Positions 10,559 through 23,178 of a stretch of DNA of 64,000 bases are shown here, one piece after another. The translations under genes and the position numbers were made by a program. The stretch comes from Meloidogyne chitwoodi. Taxonomy: Eukaryota > Nematoda > Chromadorea > Rhabditida > Meloidogynidae. The DNA lies in NCBI GenBank assembly GCA_015183035.1, contig JACZZP010000011.1, positions 992,001-1,056,000 of the forward strand, in the 5' to 3' direction. Position 1 is the first letter of the stretch. Each line of letters begins with the position of its first letter. The notes under the pieces are model-generated. The model worked only from the letters and a program-made list of their open reading frames with translations. It did no database searches and was not told the origin of the DNA.

Positions 10559-11976
10559 ATGCGTCAATTATTTAAATATAATAAATTATTTTATTGCTAT
10601 GGTTTGGGTTCAGCAAAAAATGATGCTCAATTAATGCAACAATTGGCTGAGAAAAATTCTCTTCAATTTCAAATGTAAAATAAAAATTATTTTTTGCATT
10701 ATGTATTTTAAAATTTTTTCACTTTATTTTTGGTAAGACAAAATTTACCAAAAAATCGGTGAATATCCATCCTCTTATGATAAATTTCTTTTTTTTATCC
10801 TCACCGAATTTTTATTTTTACCGGGAAGGACAATTCATAATACGGAAAATTCATCAAAAATATTTGTAAAATAAAACAGTATATTTAGGATAAAATATAA
10901 TAATGAGTACAGTAAAGTAGATGAACAAATATGGAATATTGAAAGTTGGGGTAATTTAATATTTGAAAAAAATTATTTTTAAAATTAGTTAAAGATATAA
11001 CTAAAGAATTACAACAAAATCAACAAAATAAAATTATTACTGTTTGTGTTTCTGCTGGTGCACAAGCATTTCTTAGGGCAGTTTTGTATACTCCAATACT
11101 TCTAAATCAAATTGAAGGTAAGGACTGGGATAATTACCATAATGACATTAAATACCGGAGTCATTTATTGAGGGAGCTATTCAAGAATAGGATACTCACC
11201 GAATAAACAATTCAGAACACTTTCGGTTATTTGTCTGAAATAAAATTTATTTTAGGACTTTTGTTAATCTCTCCAGGCGTCGGCATGGACGTTAATAATT
11301 ATATTAACAGAGTATTTCCTCTAAAGGAAAAAGAATTACTAAAATCAGGATTTTCTGTTGAACATCCAAAAACAAATGTATTTTCTGAAGAAATACTGGT
11401 TAACTTGAAAAGTTTGGAGGACTATGCTCAAGTAAAATAAAACCAAATTTTTTATTATTTTGTTTTCAATTAGTCTCAAATTTATTACCTAGTTTTTGTC
11501 AATTAGAATCTGACATCTATTTTATAGATCCACTGAATATTGGGACCCGGACCTATTTTCTGGATATTTCTGGTAAAACCTGGGAGTTCAGGGGTTTCAA
11601 TAAGATATTAAAAAAATTTAATTTAGAATTGTGTGTTAGGACATTCATTCCCACTATTTAATTTTCCTGTTAGAATTGTACATGGAATTCATGATAAGGT
11701 AAAATAGGCATAAATGTCAAAAAAATTTAACCTTTAGATTGTTCCATTTTCAAACAGTCTGGAATTGTTAAATAAAATCAATTCAAATAATAAAGCAATT
11801 TTACATGCTAATTCTGGACATTTAATAAATGTATAAATATTTCAATAGTAAATTTCATGCCCCTAATTTAGGAATATTCAATAATTATTCGGGCGATTGA
11901 TTCTCTGCTGGAAGCTGTTGAGAAAAATACAATGTCTTTTTATAATAATATTTCCATTCTGAACTTGATTAAATAA
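10559..11976 (+). CDS. ABHD10-like alpha/beta hydrolase
   Basis: A serine hydrolase of the alpha/beta fold, most like ABHD10 (mitochondrial esterase/depalmitoylase in animals; family knowledge). Exons read: MRQLFKYNKLFYCYGLGSAK (oxyanion-side YGLGS), then IKYNNEYSKVDEQIWNIESW, then KDITKELQQNQQNKIITVCV continuing SAGAQAFLRAVL, then LLLISPGVGMDVNNYINRVF with PLKEKELLKSGF. Later exons read FPVRIVHGIHDK, then IVPFSNSLELLNKINSNNKA, then ANSGHLINEYSIIIRAIDSL. The candidate triad is Ser in V-S-A-G, Asp in HGIHD and His in SGH. The nucleophile elbow is C-V-S-A-G rather than G-x-S-x-G. No clear transit peptide is seen. The 3' end is convergent with SPT5, about 220 bp away. Confidence 0.72.
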
Positions 11977-12199
11977 TGTATTTTAATTATAAAAATTTAA
12001 ATTTTGAATGTTTCGTACAAGATGGAGGCTTTTCCCATTTTCCTTATGATTAAAAGGTGACAAAAGCGAAGACATACTTCGTTGAAGCACGCCATTCCTC
12101 TTTGGAAAGGAAAGTGGGAATCGGGAGCATGATTTTTTAATCTTAATTTTTTGCCAAAATAAAAGATCAAAATTTATACTTCAAAAATATAAACAATTT

Positions 12200-15100
12200 T
12201 CAGAACAATTTACAAAGAATTGGCAACGGAAAAAGTCTAACACCGCCAGTACTTTGCATAACACCTTCATCACCTTCAACTGAAATCATAGTTCCTATTG
12301 TTCCTTTATGATTTCCATAAATTACTTTAGCCTTTAAAAACTAAATTTATTTAAATTAATTATAATAACCTGGTCTCCTTCAGCTGGCTTGACAGGAAGT
12401 AAAAATTCAAAACCAATATCATAACAATCTTCCTCATTTAATTCAGGAAAGCAAACAACACAGTGATCCTCCTAGAAATTAAAATAAAAAAGGGATATAT
12501 GTAAATCAAGGTCACTAGAGAAAAAATTTTTTAATTTAACCCTTAAATTACTCATGATCCTTGTAGCAATCCCAGACTGAATAACCTTTCCCTTAAATAT
12601 TCTTACAAAAATAGACTTCCCCCAAAAATCCAAGAAAAAATTAAGCCAAATATGTATATATTTTATCACCATTTTCGTCCGAATTACTCCTTTAAGCCCA
12701 AATACACTTTCATCTGAATATGTCCTTCGGACAACAAACATCAATTGAACATCACACCATGATCCACTTTTTAACTCGTAGTCGGCTTAATTTTTAAAAT
12801 TAATTGTATAAAAAATATAAACATACGTATTTCTTGTGGCCCAGCTGGAGATGCTCCTACTGGTGTTCTTGATGGATGAGGAGATGCTTAAATTCAAAAA
12901 ATTAGTCCTACTATTTAGGAAAAGAGTAAAATGGACACTAATAATTTAAAAAATTTTGAAATTATTTCAAAAAATATACCACTATGGGAACTTGATGCGT
13001 AATCTCCAAACATATCATTTCTTGGAGTGGCACCTAAATTATATAAATTAAAAATTTTTTAAACATTTATAAATAAATTTAAATACCCATTGGAGTATTA
13101 GCACCTTCAAAACGATTATTTCCTCCTCCTCCCATTGAACCTGCTGGAGTTATTGCACCAGCAAATCCACTTGTATCAAATTCATCTTCAAAATGTGCTG
13201 AGGAATGAGCAGGGGTGTTTGAAACAGTTGGATCCCAAGATGCTGAAGGTTGACGAGGTGTTCTACTACCATCATATGCAGGTGTAGATGAGCCATAATG
13301 TGGAGTACGAGAACCAACTTAACAATAAATAAAGATCCCCATAGAAAAAATCTTAAAATAACTCACGAAAATTAAAGATTCTTTCCTTATTGGAACTTAA
13401 AATCTAATCTAACAAAAATTTTAAATTCTTACAGGAATCATGCATAGGAGTTTGTGCACCACCATACATTGGAGTTTGTGCTCCACCATACATTGGAGTT
13501 CTTCCAAAAGCACCTGCAGCGCCTGGGGTCGCTGCACCACCAATATCCATAATTCCACTTGGAACATCACCGCCAACTTCCATAATTTTATCAATATTAA
13601 AATTCACTGTCTAAAAATATTTTTTTTAATTTTGTAATTAAAAAACCTTTGGCATTGTGTGAAGTTCCACTTTAACAGTTGAATCAGTTGCATCTTTTAC
13701 AATACCAATATAACCTTTCATTGGGCCAGAACGAACACGCACAGTTTTTCCAATAATTTCCATATTTCTTCGAACAGTTTGGCGGCCAGCTCCAGTAGAA
13801 ATAGATCCAGTAATGCTTCCATTTCGGCTATTTGCTTAAAGAAATTTTTTCTAATTTTCAGAACGTGAACATGTTGAAGTTTTAAATTAGTAATGATAAA
13901 TTTAAAATTTAAACAAAAAAAAATATAAAGAAAAAATGGCTTTGGCCTTCAGTTGTGTATTATCTATAACCATGGAATGTTGTCATTTTACATCTATTGA
14001 TTTCAGATAAAAAAATTTAAATAAACCTCTGTTATTAAATCCTTGATCACCACGAACAGATTGTCCGCCAGATACACTAGTTGCATGGCCAGGAGTAAAC
14101 CCTCCTCTTCCTCCACCACCTCCTCCAATTGGCCTAGGACTTTCTAAAGGATGTGGACTTCTTAATAAATTTTGTGTATCCATTGCAGATGTTGGCATTG
14201 AATCCATAGCTTTTGCCCCTCCAATTAATTGAAGTTGTTTAGATTTACAAACAAAAATTCCTCCATTAATTGAATGTTTTCTTGAATATACAAACGCCCA
14301 ATTTCGATAAAGATGTTTAAGTTCCCCTTGTTTTTCATCATCAGATTCTTTTCTTGGCTAACAATAAAAAGTTAAACCAATCTTTAAAAAAATAATTGAA
14401 AATACCGCAAAAGGTCCATCTACAACTTTAACCATATCACCAACTTGAATTGTATTTTTTTGAGAATCTAAAGCCTTCACAAAACGGGATTCTCTTTTAC
14501 AATCAATTGTTTGAGGATTAATTCTTACAACCTGAAAAAGTATTTTTTATTTTTTTTATTTTAATATAACGAAGAAAAATAAAAAGTATTTAAAAAAAAC
14601 AACATTTAAAAACATACAGCAAATAAAATAACTAAAGCTCAAGAAGTTTTGAACCCTTAACACTAAACTAGAAATCAAGTTTTATTATTTATTAAATATA
14701 ATCTGTTTAATAAAATAAAAACCTTTCCATGCATATTTAAAACTTCAACATGTTCACGTTCAAGACGAACAATAACACCAACAGTTTCTTTACCTAACAT
14801 TACCAAATCTTGGAATTGATATTGACCCATTCTTTCAACGCCTGTTGCAATTTCAGCACATAATTGAACATCTTTAGGCAAAATTTTCATCTAAAAATAT
14901 AAAAAAAAATTATTTATAACCTATTATTGTCTAAAAAGGAAAAATTACAAACAAGGGTTCTCAATGATTCAACAAATATTCTTGGGATTTAAAAAACCCC
15001 AAGCGCGCTTAATCGACTTTAAAATCACAACAGACTTGGTCTACAAAAAAGGCATAAAAATTGAAAAAAAAACCTCGCTCATAGTTAAATCAGAGAGTAG

Positions 15101-17562
15101 AATAACCATTTTATCTTCAACACGAACAATTAATCCTGTATCACCTTCATAACGACCACCAATTACTCGAACATGATCACCTGCTTTGAAGTACTTTTTC
15201 AACTCATAAGCATTTAATGTTAACGGCTCCTTAAAAATATTTTTTAGATTAAAATAAAAAATTCTATACATTTAAATCTTCATGTTCTGGAAGTATCACA
15301 ACTTTGTCTCCATCAATACTTTGTATTTTTCCTCTTAAATTTGCCAGTTCACCATCGGTTACTTCAACATTATCACCAGGTGAAAAATTGTGTTCTTTTT
15401 CTCGTAAATGAGTAGATTCCACTTTAAAAAATTTAATTTAAAAAAAAGTTTACATTTTCGCGAAAATATTACATTCTTTTTTAAGATCTTCTGCAGAGTC
15501 CTGAAAACGCTCCAATTCCGTAAGTGAAGGCCGAACTCCATCCACAATCTATAAAAAATATAAAGTGTTTAAAAAAACTTATTTCTATCTATTTTAAATA
15601 AATCATAAAAATTCCTACAATTGCATTCATTGGAAAAGCTTTGTAAAGAAATCCACGTCTGTAATGACTACTTTCAAAAATATAAAAATCACCATCATTT
15701 GTTACTTCTCCACCTATTGTTCTAAATATTAAAAAACTTTTTTTAAATAAAAAAATATATTATACTTAATCCTATCCAAATCAAATGGTGCTGGTAAAGG
15801 TCTGCGCTTATTTCTCAATGGTCGATTTTCTTCCTAAATAATAAATAATAGAGAATGTGTTAAAATAAAAGAAACCTGATTTTTAAGAGCTCCTCTTAAA
15901 CGTGTATAATCAATCCGAGGAACAACTTTTAAATGTACTCTATTCTGTGCAACATCAACCAAATCAACTTGAGCCAAATCTTCCTTATAAACTCCTCTAG
16001 TGATTCTAACATAAGAACCAGGTTTTAAGGTTGGAGTATCTTTAACAACACGCAAAGTATCAGACATTTCTTTTATAGGAACCATCTTTTAAAATTATTA
16101 AAAATATATATCAAAATAAAAAATAATCTGTTTTTAGATAACTCAAGAATTCAAAATGTTTTAGTTTATAGGCTATATCGTAAAAAGGTTTAGCAAATAT
16201 TCAATTAAAATGTAGGGAAGTTGGTTTAAAAAATCTAATGGTCCTAAAAGCCCCAGCACTGCCTTCTGAAAATTATTAAATCAGGGTTAATACACCAAAA
16301 AACAACGAAATCCTTGATTAAATTCTAATCAAAATAATAAAAAAAACCGTGATTTGAAACTGATTTAAAGCAGAAATTCCTTCAATCGCCTTAGCAACAT
16401 GTGCCTTTTTAAAAGCTTCAATATAAATCATCCCTTTTAACCCTTCTTTGACAACAACAGATTTAATTTGCAAAGGCTCTTCAGTGTTTTGATATGCAAT
16501 ATATTTACGCATTAATTGTAAACAAGAATTCTTTTCTTCCCCAAGACGACAGCGTACAATCCATAAATTTGGATCTTTTGTACTGGGTAAAAGTCCGTTT
16601 TGTGTAATATCATCATAAGCATCCTCGTCAAGTTCCCCTTGATGTGTAGCTACCTGAGCGGCATGACGCTCTTGAAAGTAACGTTCCATTTCCTCTTCTG
16701 TCATGTCACTAAAAAAAGAATTTTGAAATGTTAAATTTAAAAGATGCTGATCACGAAAACAACAATGCAATGGTTATACTTCAATAATCAAAAGATGGTG
16801 AACATGCCTATCTATACTAAACAGTATTCTTAGAAACACCAAGGTAAAATAATTCTAAAAATTTAAAATTACGCGTATTTATTCCGTCGCTTCTCCTTTA
16901 GCTTCTCCTGCTCTCTCAAAAAACGTTCAGCCTCAGCCCTTTCACTTGGATCAACACCAAAGAGTTCATCCCCATCACCACCATCATAATCATCTTCCTC
17001 TTCATCGTCGTCATCTACCTCAACATCGTCTTGGATAAAATCACGAGCTGTTGGACGTTTCTAAAAAAGAAATAATAAATATTTATTAAGCCTTACTCTT
17101 GTTCTACGCTTCTTTCTTCTAGTCCTTCGAGTTCGAACATCCTCCTCTTCTTCTTCTTCCACATTTTGGTCTTCCACATCATCATCGTCAGAAGCAATTG
17201 CATAAAAATATTTGAGAACATTATTTTAAAAATATAAATTTTCAAGGTTCAGAATCTGACAAAATCGTATAACATTTAAATTAGGGTGCCGATAATTTGA
17301 GAACTCGGAGGCAGAGGACAGTCATATTTTGGGGTAGGGGAAAGGATCAGTATGCTGGGGATCTGAGGTGCATCTTAATTCCAATTAATATATAAAAAGG
17401 AACCTTTCTTTTCAATGACTTTTCATGTTCGAAATCAACATCTTCTTGTAATTGTCCTCCATCCTCATCTCCTTCACCGCCAGACAAATCATCATCAGAA
17501 TTTGGATTTTCATCATTTAAATCTGCATCAGAATGTAAACTTTCGTTTTCATCAGAAGACAT
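12200..17562 (-). CDS. spt-5: Transcription elongation factor SPT5 (DSIF large subunit)
   Basis: The large subunit of DSIF; with SPT4 it binds RNA polymerase II and controls pausing and elongation in the nucleus. The start ATG is at 17560-17562 ([20 protein letters not shown]), opening the acidic N-terminus, which continues at 17230-16870 ([20 protein letters not shown]). The NGN domain is at 16690-16330 ([38 protein letters not shown]). KOW domains follow: [20 protein letters not shown] near 16000, [20 protein letters not shown] near 15370, [20 protein letters not shown] near 15170 and [15 protein letters not shown] near 14420. A later KOW ([20 protein letters not shown]) is near 13720. The C-terminal repeat region holds TPMYGGAQ repeats (13440-13510) and SRTP-type repeats (13210-13310). 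The last exons encode the final KOW and end [12 protein letters not shown]. Every family domain is present in order over many small exons; the exon joins around 12480-12700 are the least certain. Confidence 0.93.
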
Positions 17563-18044
17563 TATTTTATAATTATATAATAAGCTAGATAGAAATAAAA
17601 AAATCTTATTATATAATTGAGAAGATATAAACCGCGTTTTACCATTATCCTAATCTACGAGCAACACCAACGGTCTATGAGCTATTCCGCCTAAGAGCTA
17701 CGCTAACGGCGGTGTTCTATGAGCGGATGTTCTAAGAGGTACGCTAACGTGATGGCTCTATGAGCTAAGGTTATAGGACTTACGCTAACATCTACAAACT
17801 ACGCTAAAGTTCACAAGCTCCGCCAACGCTACATTAGGGAGCGTTTCATTTGAGCGATGCCAGTGAGCGACAGAGGCACAGTGCTTACATCCAGTTGACA
17901 GAGCGCGCATAGCAAACAGAAGAAAAGTGTCTATGCGCTAAGTGTCAATCTGGTAAGTTAAGCAACGGTGAGATTGAAACAAAAGAAGAGAGAAGGAGAA
18001 ATGGTCAGCAGCGTAGGAAGTTGCAAAAGGGTCAGGGAGTAGGA

Positions 18045-18349
18045 AAAAGACAAAATGGTCAATGAGAGAAATTTCTCTCTTCTATAAGGGGAATTATTAT
18101 GAACTTATAATATGAGAAATTCTTCGTCAAATTTTTCCAAATTTTGTATAGTCGTAGCACTATATCTTTACTAAAATTCTACAAAATTTGAGCTGCGTAC
18201 AAACTTAAATAGCTGAGTTATGATTTTTTGAAAATCGATGAAAATTGCCATATTTTTGGCCATAACTTTCTTCAAAATTATCCAATCTCTTTAATTTTAA
18301 TTTCAATCGACTCAACGTTGAAAATTGAACAATCTCATATAAATTTTTC
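18045..18349. repeat. Dispersed repeat, second copy of the 5600-6671 family
   Basis: Matches 5735-6030 over blocks such as ATGGTCAATGAGA, TTTTGTATAGT.GTAGCAC and GAGTTATGATTTTTTGAAAA. Its right side is interrupted by the MITE beginning at 18350. Confidence 0.7.
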
Positions 18350-18946
18350 GGCATTCCTTACGAATCCGGGTCCCGAAATTTATTTTTCTTATTTTTACGT
18401 GAAACTTGGTATCCTGGGTTATCAAGGTCGCTGATCACGAATCTGATATCAGATTTTGTCTAACACTTGATTTTATCTATGATTTTTCATCAAGTACTTG
18501 ATTTTTGGTATCTTTTTATTTTTTTAATGGTCATAACTTTGAGTAAAATCTACCAATCGTAATGATTTTGGTGTCATTCAACTCAGATCGATAAAAGCTT
18601 TCGAATGAGATATTATATGTATATTTGAATTTTCGATTCCCAAAATCAGATTGCTCCCAATATCGATTTTCAAGGACCTGCATCTTGGTTCATCGGCATT
18701 TCTGCATCATGAGAGTGGTACTATTAGACTTAGATTTTCGAGAGGAATCGAATGATATATAATTTGACCGACATCCATTATGTACTGACAAAAAATCAAG
18801 TACTTGATGAAAAATCATAGATAAATCAAGTGTTAGACAAAATCTGATATCAGATTCGTGATCAGCGACCTCTATAACCCCAGGATACCAAGTTTCACGG
18901 AAAAATTAATAAAAAAATTTCGGGACCCGGATTCGTAAGGAATGCC
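18350..18946. mobile_element. MITE with inverted repeats of about 160 bp
   Basis: The left arm starts GGCATTCCTTACGAATCCGG. The right arm ends with the inverse, CCGGATTCGTAAGGAATGCC, at 18946. Similarity extends inward about 160 bp on each side, through GATCACGAATCTGATATCAG and CATCAAGTACTTGAT. The middle (about 18520-18780) is not inverted. No clean target duplication was found. The arms share the CGAATCTGATATCAG core with the NADK2 intronic MITE at 38030-38451, so the two are related. Confidence 0.8.
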
Positions 18947-19331
18947 CCATAAATAATATACAACAATAAAAAAATAATAAAGGAAGTCGATCTCCTACTT
19001 TCTCTGACTTTACACACCACCATCACAGAACCATCACCGTTGTCGTAGCTTGTAGACGTTGAGACGTTGGCGTATCTTGTAAACGTTAACATAGCTCCTA
19101 GAACCTTGGCCAACAAACCACCGCCGTAGCGTAGCTCGTAGACCGTTGGCGATGCTCGTAGACGTTGGCATATATTGTAGACGTTAGCATACTCCTAGAA
19201 CCTTGGCTCATAGAACTAACGCCTTAGCGTGGCTCCTAAGACACCAGTTTATTGAACAAACGCCTTAGCTTAGCTCCTAAGACACCAGTTTATTGAACTA
19301 ACGCCTTAGCTTAGCTCCTAAGACACCAGTT

Positions 19332-19981
19332 GGTAAAACTTGTTCATAGCGCCCAAGCTCCAATTCGAATGATCTATATGTCATTCGAAAGAGCTCGTCG
19401 AGTAGAGTCGAACGACATCAAAAAAAGTTTCCGGTCTCAACTATGTCCCGAGATATGGGTCCCTGAAAATCGAAAAACCATAGGGGGGAGTAAGCTATTT
19501 TTGGGTTATTCTGAGCCGAGATACAGGTCCTCAAAAATTGACCTAAATTATTTTCACTGAATTAATTATTTTGTTGTAATTTGCGCCGTAGAATGACGTA
19601 TGTACCAAAAAGCCAACGAGAGATGAGCTCCCACACGAAGAAGTCATAAAACACTCCTAATAGGTCCAAGTTTGGCGTGTTTCCAGCAAACTTCGATCCT
19701 TCATAACTTTGTTCAAAATCGTTCAATCAAGACGATTTTGGTCTCATTCGATAGGTCTCGAAAAGCTCTTTTGAATGAGCTATCATTTGTATAATCGAAT
19801 TTTTCACCTCAAAATGAGCTTACTCCCCCCTATGGTTTTTCGATTTTTGGGGGTCTGTATCTCGGGTCATAGTTGAGACCGGAAACTTTTTTTGATGTCG
19901 TTCGACTCTACTCGACGAGCTCTTTCGAATGACATATAGATCATTCGAATTGGAGCTTGGGCGCTATGAACAAGTTTTTCC
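19332..19981. mobile_element. 650-bp MITE, 8-bp target duplication CACCAGTT
   Basis: Direct 8-bp flanks CACCAGTT occur at 19324-19331 and 19982-19989. The left end is GGTAAAACTTGTTCATAGCG; the right end is the inverse with one mismatch. The inverted arms extend about 170 bp and contain CATTCGAA and GAGCTCGTCGAGTAGAGTCG. An 8-bp duplication is typical of hAT elements (family knowledge). Related partial copies lie at about 51190-51375 and 59390-59945. It inserted into a TTAGC-rich repeat, splitting one direct-repeat unit. Confidence 0.85.
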
Positions 19982-20379
19982 CACCAGTTTATTGAACAAA
20001 CGCCTTAGCTTAGCTCCTAAGACCTAAGTCTCTAGAACCAACGCCGTTAGCGTAGCTCGCCAAACCTTAGTCTCTAGAACCAACGCCGTTAGCGTAGCTC
20101 GCCAAACCTTAGTCTCAAGCACCACCGCCGTTAGCGTAGCTCGCAAAACCTTGGCCCATAGAGCTTCCTCCGTTAGTGTGGCTGACTGTTGACGTTCCTC
20201 GTAGACGTTTGAGTCACAGACAGTTGGCGCTGCTCGTAGAACAGGAGAATGGTAAAATACGCTGTTTATATAGTATCGAACTTTTAAACACTTATATAAA
20301 AGCTCCCATTTCTATTTCCCCCAATCAGTTTACTATAAAATCTCGGACAAACATATAGACAAACTCCTCAATTACATAT

Positions 20380-20475
20380 AAATATGCATATTTAGTCATT
20401 GACGAAGAGTCCGTTGACTTAAAATCCAAACAAAAATTTTGACGGATGGTCCGTTGACGTAAAGTCCATTAACAA
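20380..20475. repeat. Short GTCCGTTGAC direct repeats
   Basis: The words GAGTCCGTTGAC, GGTCCGTTGAC and GTCCATTAAC recur within about 90 bp inside the right part of the fold-back element. Function unknown. Confidence 0.5.
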
Positions 20476-20732
20476 AAAGTCATGGAGCCGCGACAGATTT
20501 TGAGCAACAGCCATTTGAGAGATGAAGTTTCTTATCAAATGGCAGCGCTCAATCGGCATTACTCAAATGGCTGTCGCTCACTCGGCATCGCTCAAACGAC
20601 GTCGCTCAAATGATACCCCCTACATTACACTTTGATTTAAAATATTGAAAGTTTTCTATTGTGAGAACCATTTATTAGCGAGAAAAACTAAAATATAACA
20701 AAAGAAAAGAATTAGAGCAAAAAAATTGGGTA

Positions 20733-20845
20733 CAGCCCGACTAGGACGCGCATAGTATGTTAAACAAAGAGAATTAGAGATAAAGTGAAAACTAGAGACA
20801 TCTTGCGGTCAGTCGGCCGGCGCCTAGTCGGGCGTGTCCGGGTAC
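20733..20845. mobile_element. Short palindromic MITE, relative of 53779-53922
   Basis: The left end ACAGCCCGACTAGG and the right end GGCGCCTAGTCGGGCGTGTCC are inverted relatives. The centre (AGTATGTTAAAC, GAATTAGAGATAAAGTG) matches the copy at 53779-53922. No perfect target duplication was seen at this copy. Confidence 0.65.
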
Positions 20846-21260
20846 ACCTCAACTGATTCCGCACAACTGAGTCTCAACTAAATCCTGGCAAAACTGAGTA
20901 CGCTTTGTTCACAGTTAACCAACTTCGTTTATTTTTAACTCATTCGACTCAGCTCGAAGAGCTCTTTCAAATGAGCTATCATTTGTATTTTTTATAACTC
21001 GTATATAGGAAAAAACTTGAGTTAAACTTTAAAACAGTTACTCAGTTGAGCCGGAACTCAGTTGTGCCGGACTCAATTGAACTGCTCCCGCGTGTCCCAA
21101 AAAAATTATAACCTCATTTATTCGCAAGAATATATTATGTAAAAAATGAATATAAAATATTTTCTCGCAAATATATGGGGGTGTTCACTTAAACGCACAT
21201 AAAAGTCCGATCTCTAGTAATCATAAACAACTTGCACTATATATTTTTGTTTAATAGTGT

Positions 21261-22659
21261 ATGGCAGCGCAGCAAGGATTTGGAGTTGTGAGTGTTTTCT
21301 AAAACTTTATTTTTATTCTTATTTTCAGGAGGAAATTTACCGTGGAGTAATTACTGATGTTGTTAGTCAGGTCAGAGAAGCCTTTTTAGACGAAAGTGTT
21401 GATATTGAAGTTTTGCAGCAGTTAAAAAAGGTTATAATATTTTGATTTAATTTTAATAATAAAAATTTAAGTCTTGGGAGACTAAAATACAGTCGAGTGG
21501 AGCTGTTGATTTGGAGGCTCGTCCACCGCCACCACCGGTACAGCCACCTCCAACTAAACAATCCAGACAGCATGCCACGCTAAATGTTTCATTAATTTAA
21601 TTATTTTGTATTCTGATTTTAGACTTCACAACGTCAGCTCTCATCTGAACAAGCACCAGGGACATCACAACGCCCTTTGTCAGATCAAGCATCAGGAACA
21701 TTAACAGCTGCTCAAAATCAAATTCAGCCTCAACCTTCCGCTCCTGCTCAAGTTTATTGGTAGAGATCAACCTAAATATTTTTTAGAATTCGATACAGTT
21801 ATTAAACTTGCCGGCGCAAATGCTTAGTGCGGCAGTACAGTTTCCAACAGGAGTATTACCTGGCTCGCAATATGCTATACTTGAAGGGCCTAATGGGGCT
21901 CCTAGTTTGGTTCTGCTCAATAACCAAATGCAACTTAGCTTGGATAGTCAAGCCCAATTAATTTTACAACAGAATGCTGGAAATTCGAGCTTTCGTAGGC
22001 CTGTGCAAGAAGTTGCAACAAAAAAGGAACCATCAACCCATGTTCCTCAACTCGATGGTGCATCTGACATTCTCTTAATGCATACAAAGCAGAATAAGGT
22101 TTATTTAGTTAGAATTATACTCATTCATTTAACGGAATTCAATTAAGCTGATATCACAATTAGATGGTGGAGGCCCTGGCATGACTGACAGGTTATATCA
22201 TTTGTGTATTTTATATTAACTAACATAATTACATTATTTATTAGCTCCTCTGAGGAAGAACACGAAGATGATCCATTGAAGAGGTATGCTGGTTTAGAAG
22301 ATGAAACGACACTACAGGGAAGTCCAGAGCAAGAAGAAGAGCCTTTAAATTCGGACGATGACCAAAGCGACGATGAAGACTTAGATACACTTTTTGATGC
22401 TGACAACGTTAATTAATCTTATTTTTCTGATTTTTTTAACTTTTAGGTCGTCGTTTGTCAGTTTGAAAAGGTTGCACAATTAAAGACAAGTCCATAAAAT
22501 TAATATTAAGGTTCATCGTGCGAGAAATAAATGGAAATTCATTCTTAAAGATGGAGTAAGTGTAAAAAATTATTATAAAATTTCTAAAAACTTTAGGTTA
22601 TGCAAGTAAAAGGAAAGGACTACTGTTTTCATAAAAGTAATGGCGAGGCAGAGTGGTAA
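21261..22659 (+). CDS. GTF2A1: Transcription initiation factor IIA large subunit (alpha/beta)
   Basis: The TFIIA alpha/beta precursor, which stabilises TBP on promoter DNA. Starts MAAQQGFGV (21261). Exon 2 gives the conserved N-terminal helical domain EEIYRGVITDVVSQVREAFL with DESVDIEVLQQLKK, continuing WETKIQSSGAVD. A proline/glutamine-rich spacer follows (ARPPPPPVQPPPTKQ, then TSQRQLSSEQAPGTSQRPLS and the exon at 21808-22100). Next comes the acidic region (DDDQSDDEDLDTLFDADNV). The C-terminal beta-barrel domain is split over small exons: VVCQFEKVHRARNKWKFILK then DGVMQVKGKDYCFHKSNGEA, ending EW at 22659. Both conserved terminal domains are present, so the gene appears intact. Confidence 0.92.
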
Positions 22660-23178
22660 CGAAATTTATTACAAATATTGATATTTTCACATATCTATGT
22701 ATTTTTGCACAGGTTTAGATTCATATTAAAGATTTTAACTGAAATAAATTACAATTTGTGTATTCTCATGTTTTTACTTAAACGTTGACAATGAGCAATA
22801 TCTTAAGATACTAAAATGTATGCAAAATTTTATGATCAGCGGCAATCTGTAAATTACGTAACGATTTTCAGAAGGCACAGTGGCCTATTTCGACAGTAAT
22901 TATTTTTAATTTGCACTGTTTTCCGATTGTTTTGACGTTGTTTTCGACAGTACTAGGAAGAAGCATTGACCAATTAATTTTTTATATTCATTATCTTTAG
23001 AATTACCAAACATTGTTTTGACAGTACTATGATTTTTTAAACCGCGACGTGATTACACGAGTAATCACGGAAATCGCAAAAAGTCGAGATTTTGAGAGCG
23101 AGGTCCCGTAAAATTCGGACCGGGAGCTCCCGCGCCAGTATCTACTTCTTGCCAAGACTTACCGTTCATTAAAAGGCT
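22660..23178. other. Intergenic region with GC-rich remnant
   Basis: No convincing exon. A GC-rich patch at about 23040-23150 (CGGACCGGGAGCTCCCGCGC) resembles the islands at 10005-10365 and is probably repeat-derived. Confidence 0.4.

Larger units (their letters stand above)
17627..20262. repeat. Large fold-back: TAGCGTAGC-rich inverted arms
   Basis: The left end near 17627 reads ATATAAACCGCGTTTTACCA, then an AT..CTACGAGCAACACCAACGG part. The right end near 20200-20262 is its imperfect inverse (CGCTGCTCGTAGAAC, then ATGGTAAAATACGCTG). Words such as CTACGCTAACG in the left arm (17640-17830) appear inverted as CGTTAGCGTAG in the right arm (19020-20190). The right arm contains 41- to 42-bp direct repeats, for example three at about 20026-20151 and three around 19235-19331. 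No coding potential. Two MITEs sit inside. The arms overlap in a staggered way with the element at 17837-20619, so the insertion history is complex. Confidence 0.55.
17837..20619. mobile_element. 2.8-kb fold-back element with 8-bp target duplication CTACATTA
   Basis: Both flanks carry CTACATTA (17829-17836 and 20620-20627). The left end GGGAGCGTTTCATTTGAGCG runs into ATGCCAGTGAGCGACAG. The right end is the inverse: GGCTGTCGCTCACTCGGCAT, then CGCTCAAACGACGTCGCTCAAATGATACCCC up to 20619. The inverted ends consist of repeated TGAGCGA-type words, and the right end has one more copy. The 8-bp duplication fits hAT- or MULE-class transposition (family knowledge). The interior lacks a transposase and holds two further MITEs. 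Confidence 0.6.

Noticed and set aside
13440..13637. Plus-strand frame opposite the SPT5 C-terminal repeats
   Set aside because: Shadow of the SPT5 TPMYGG repeats in the antisense frame.
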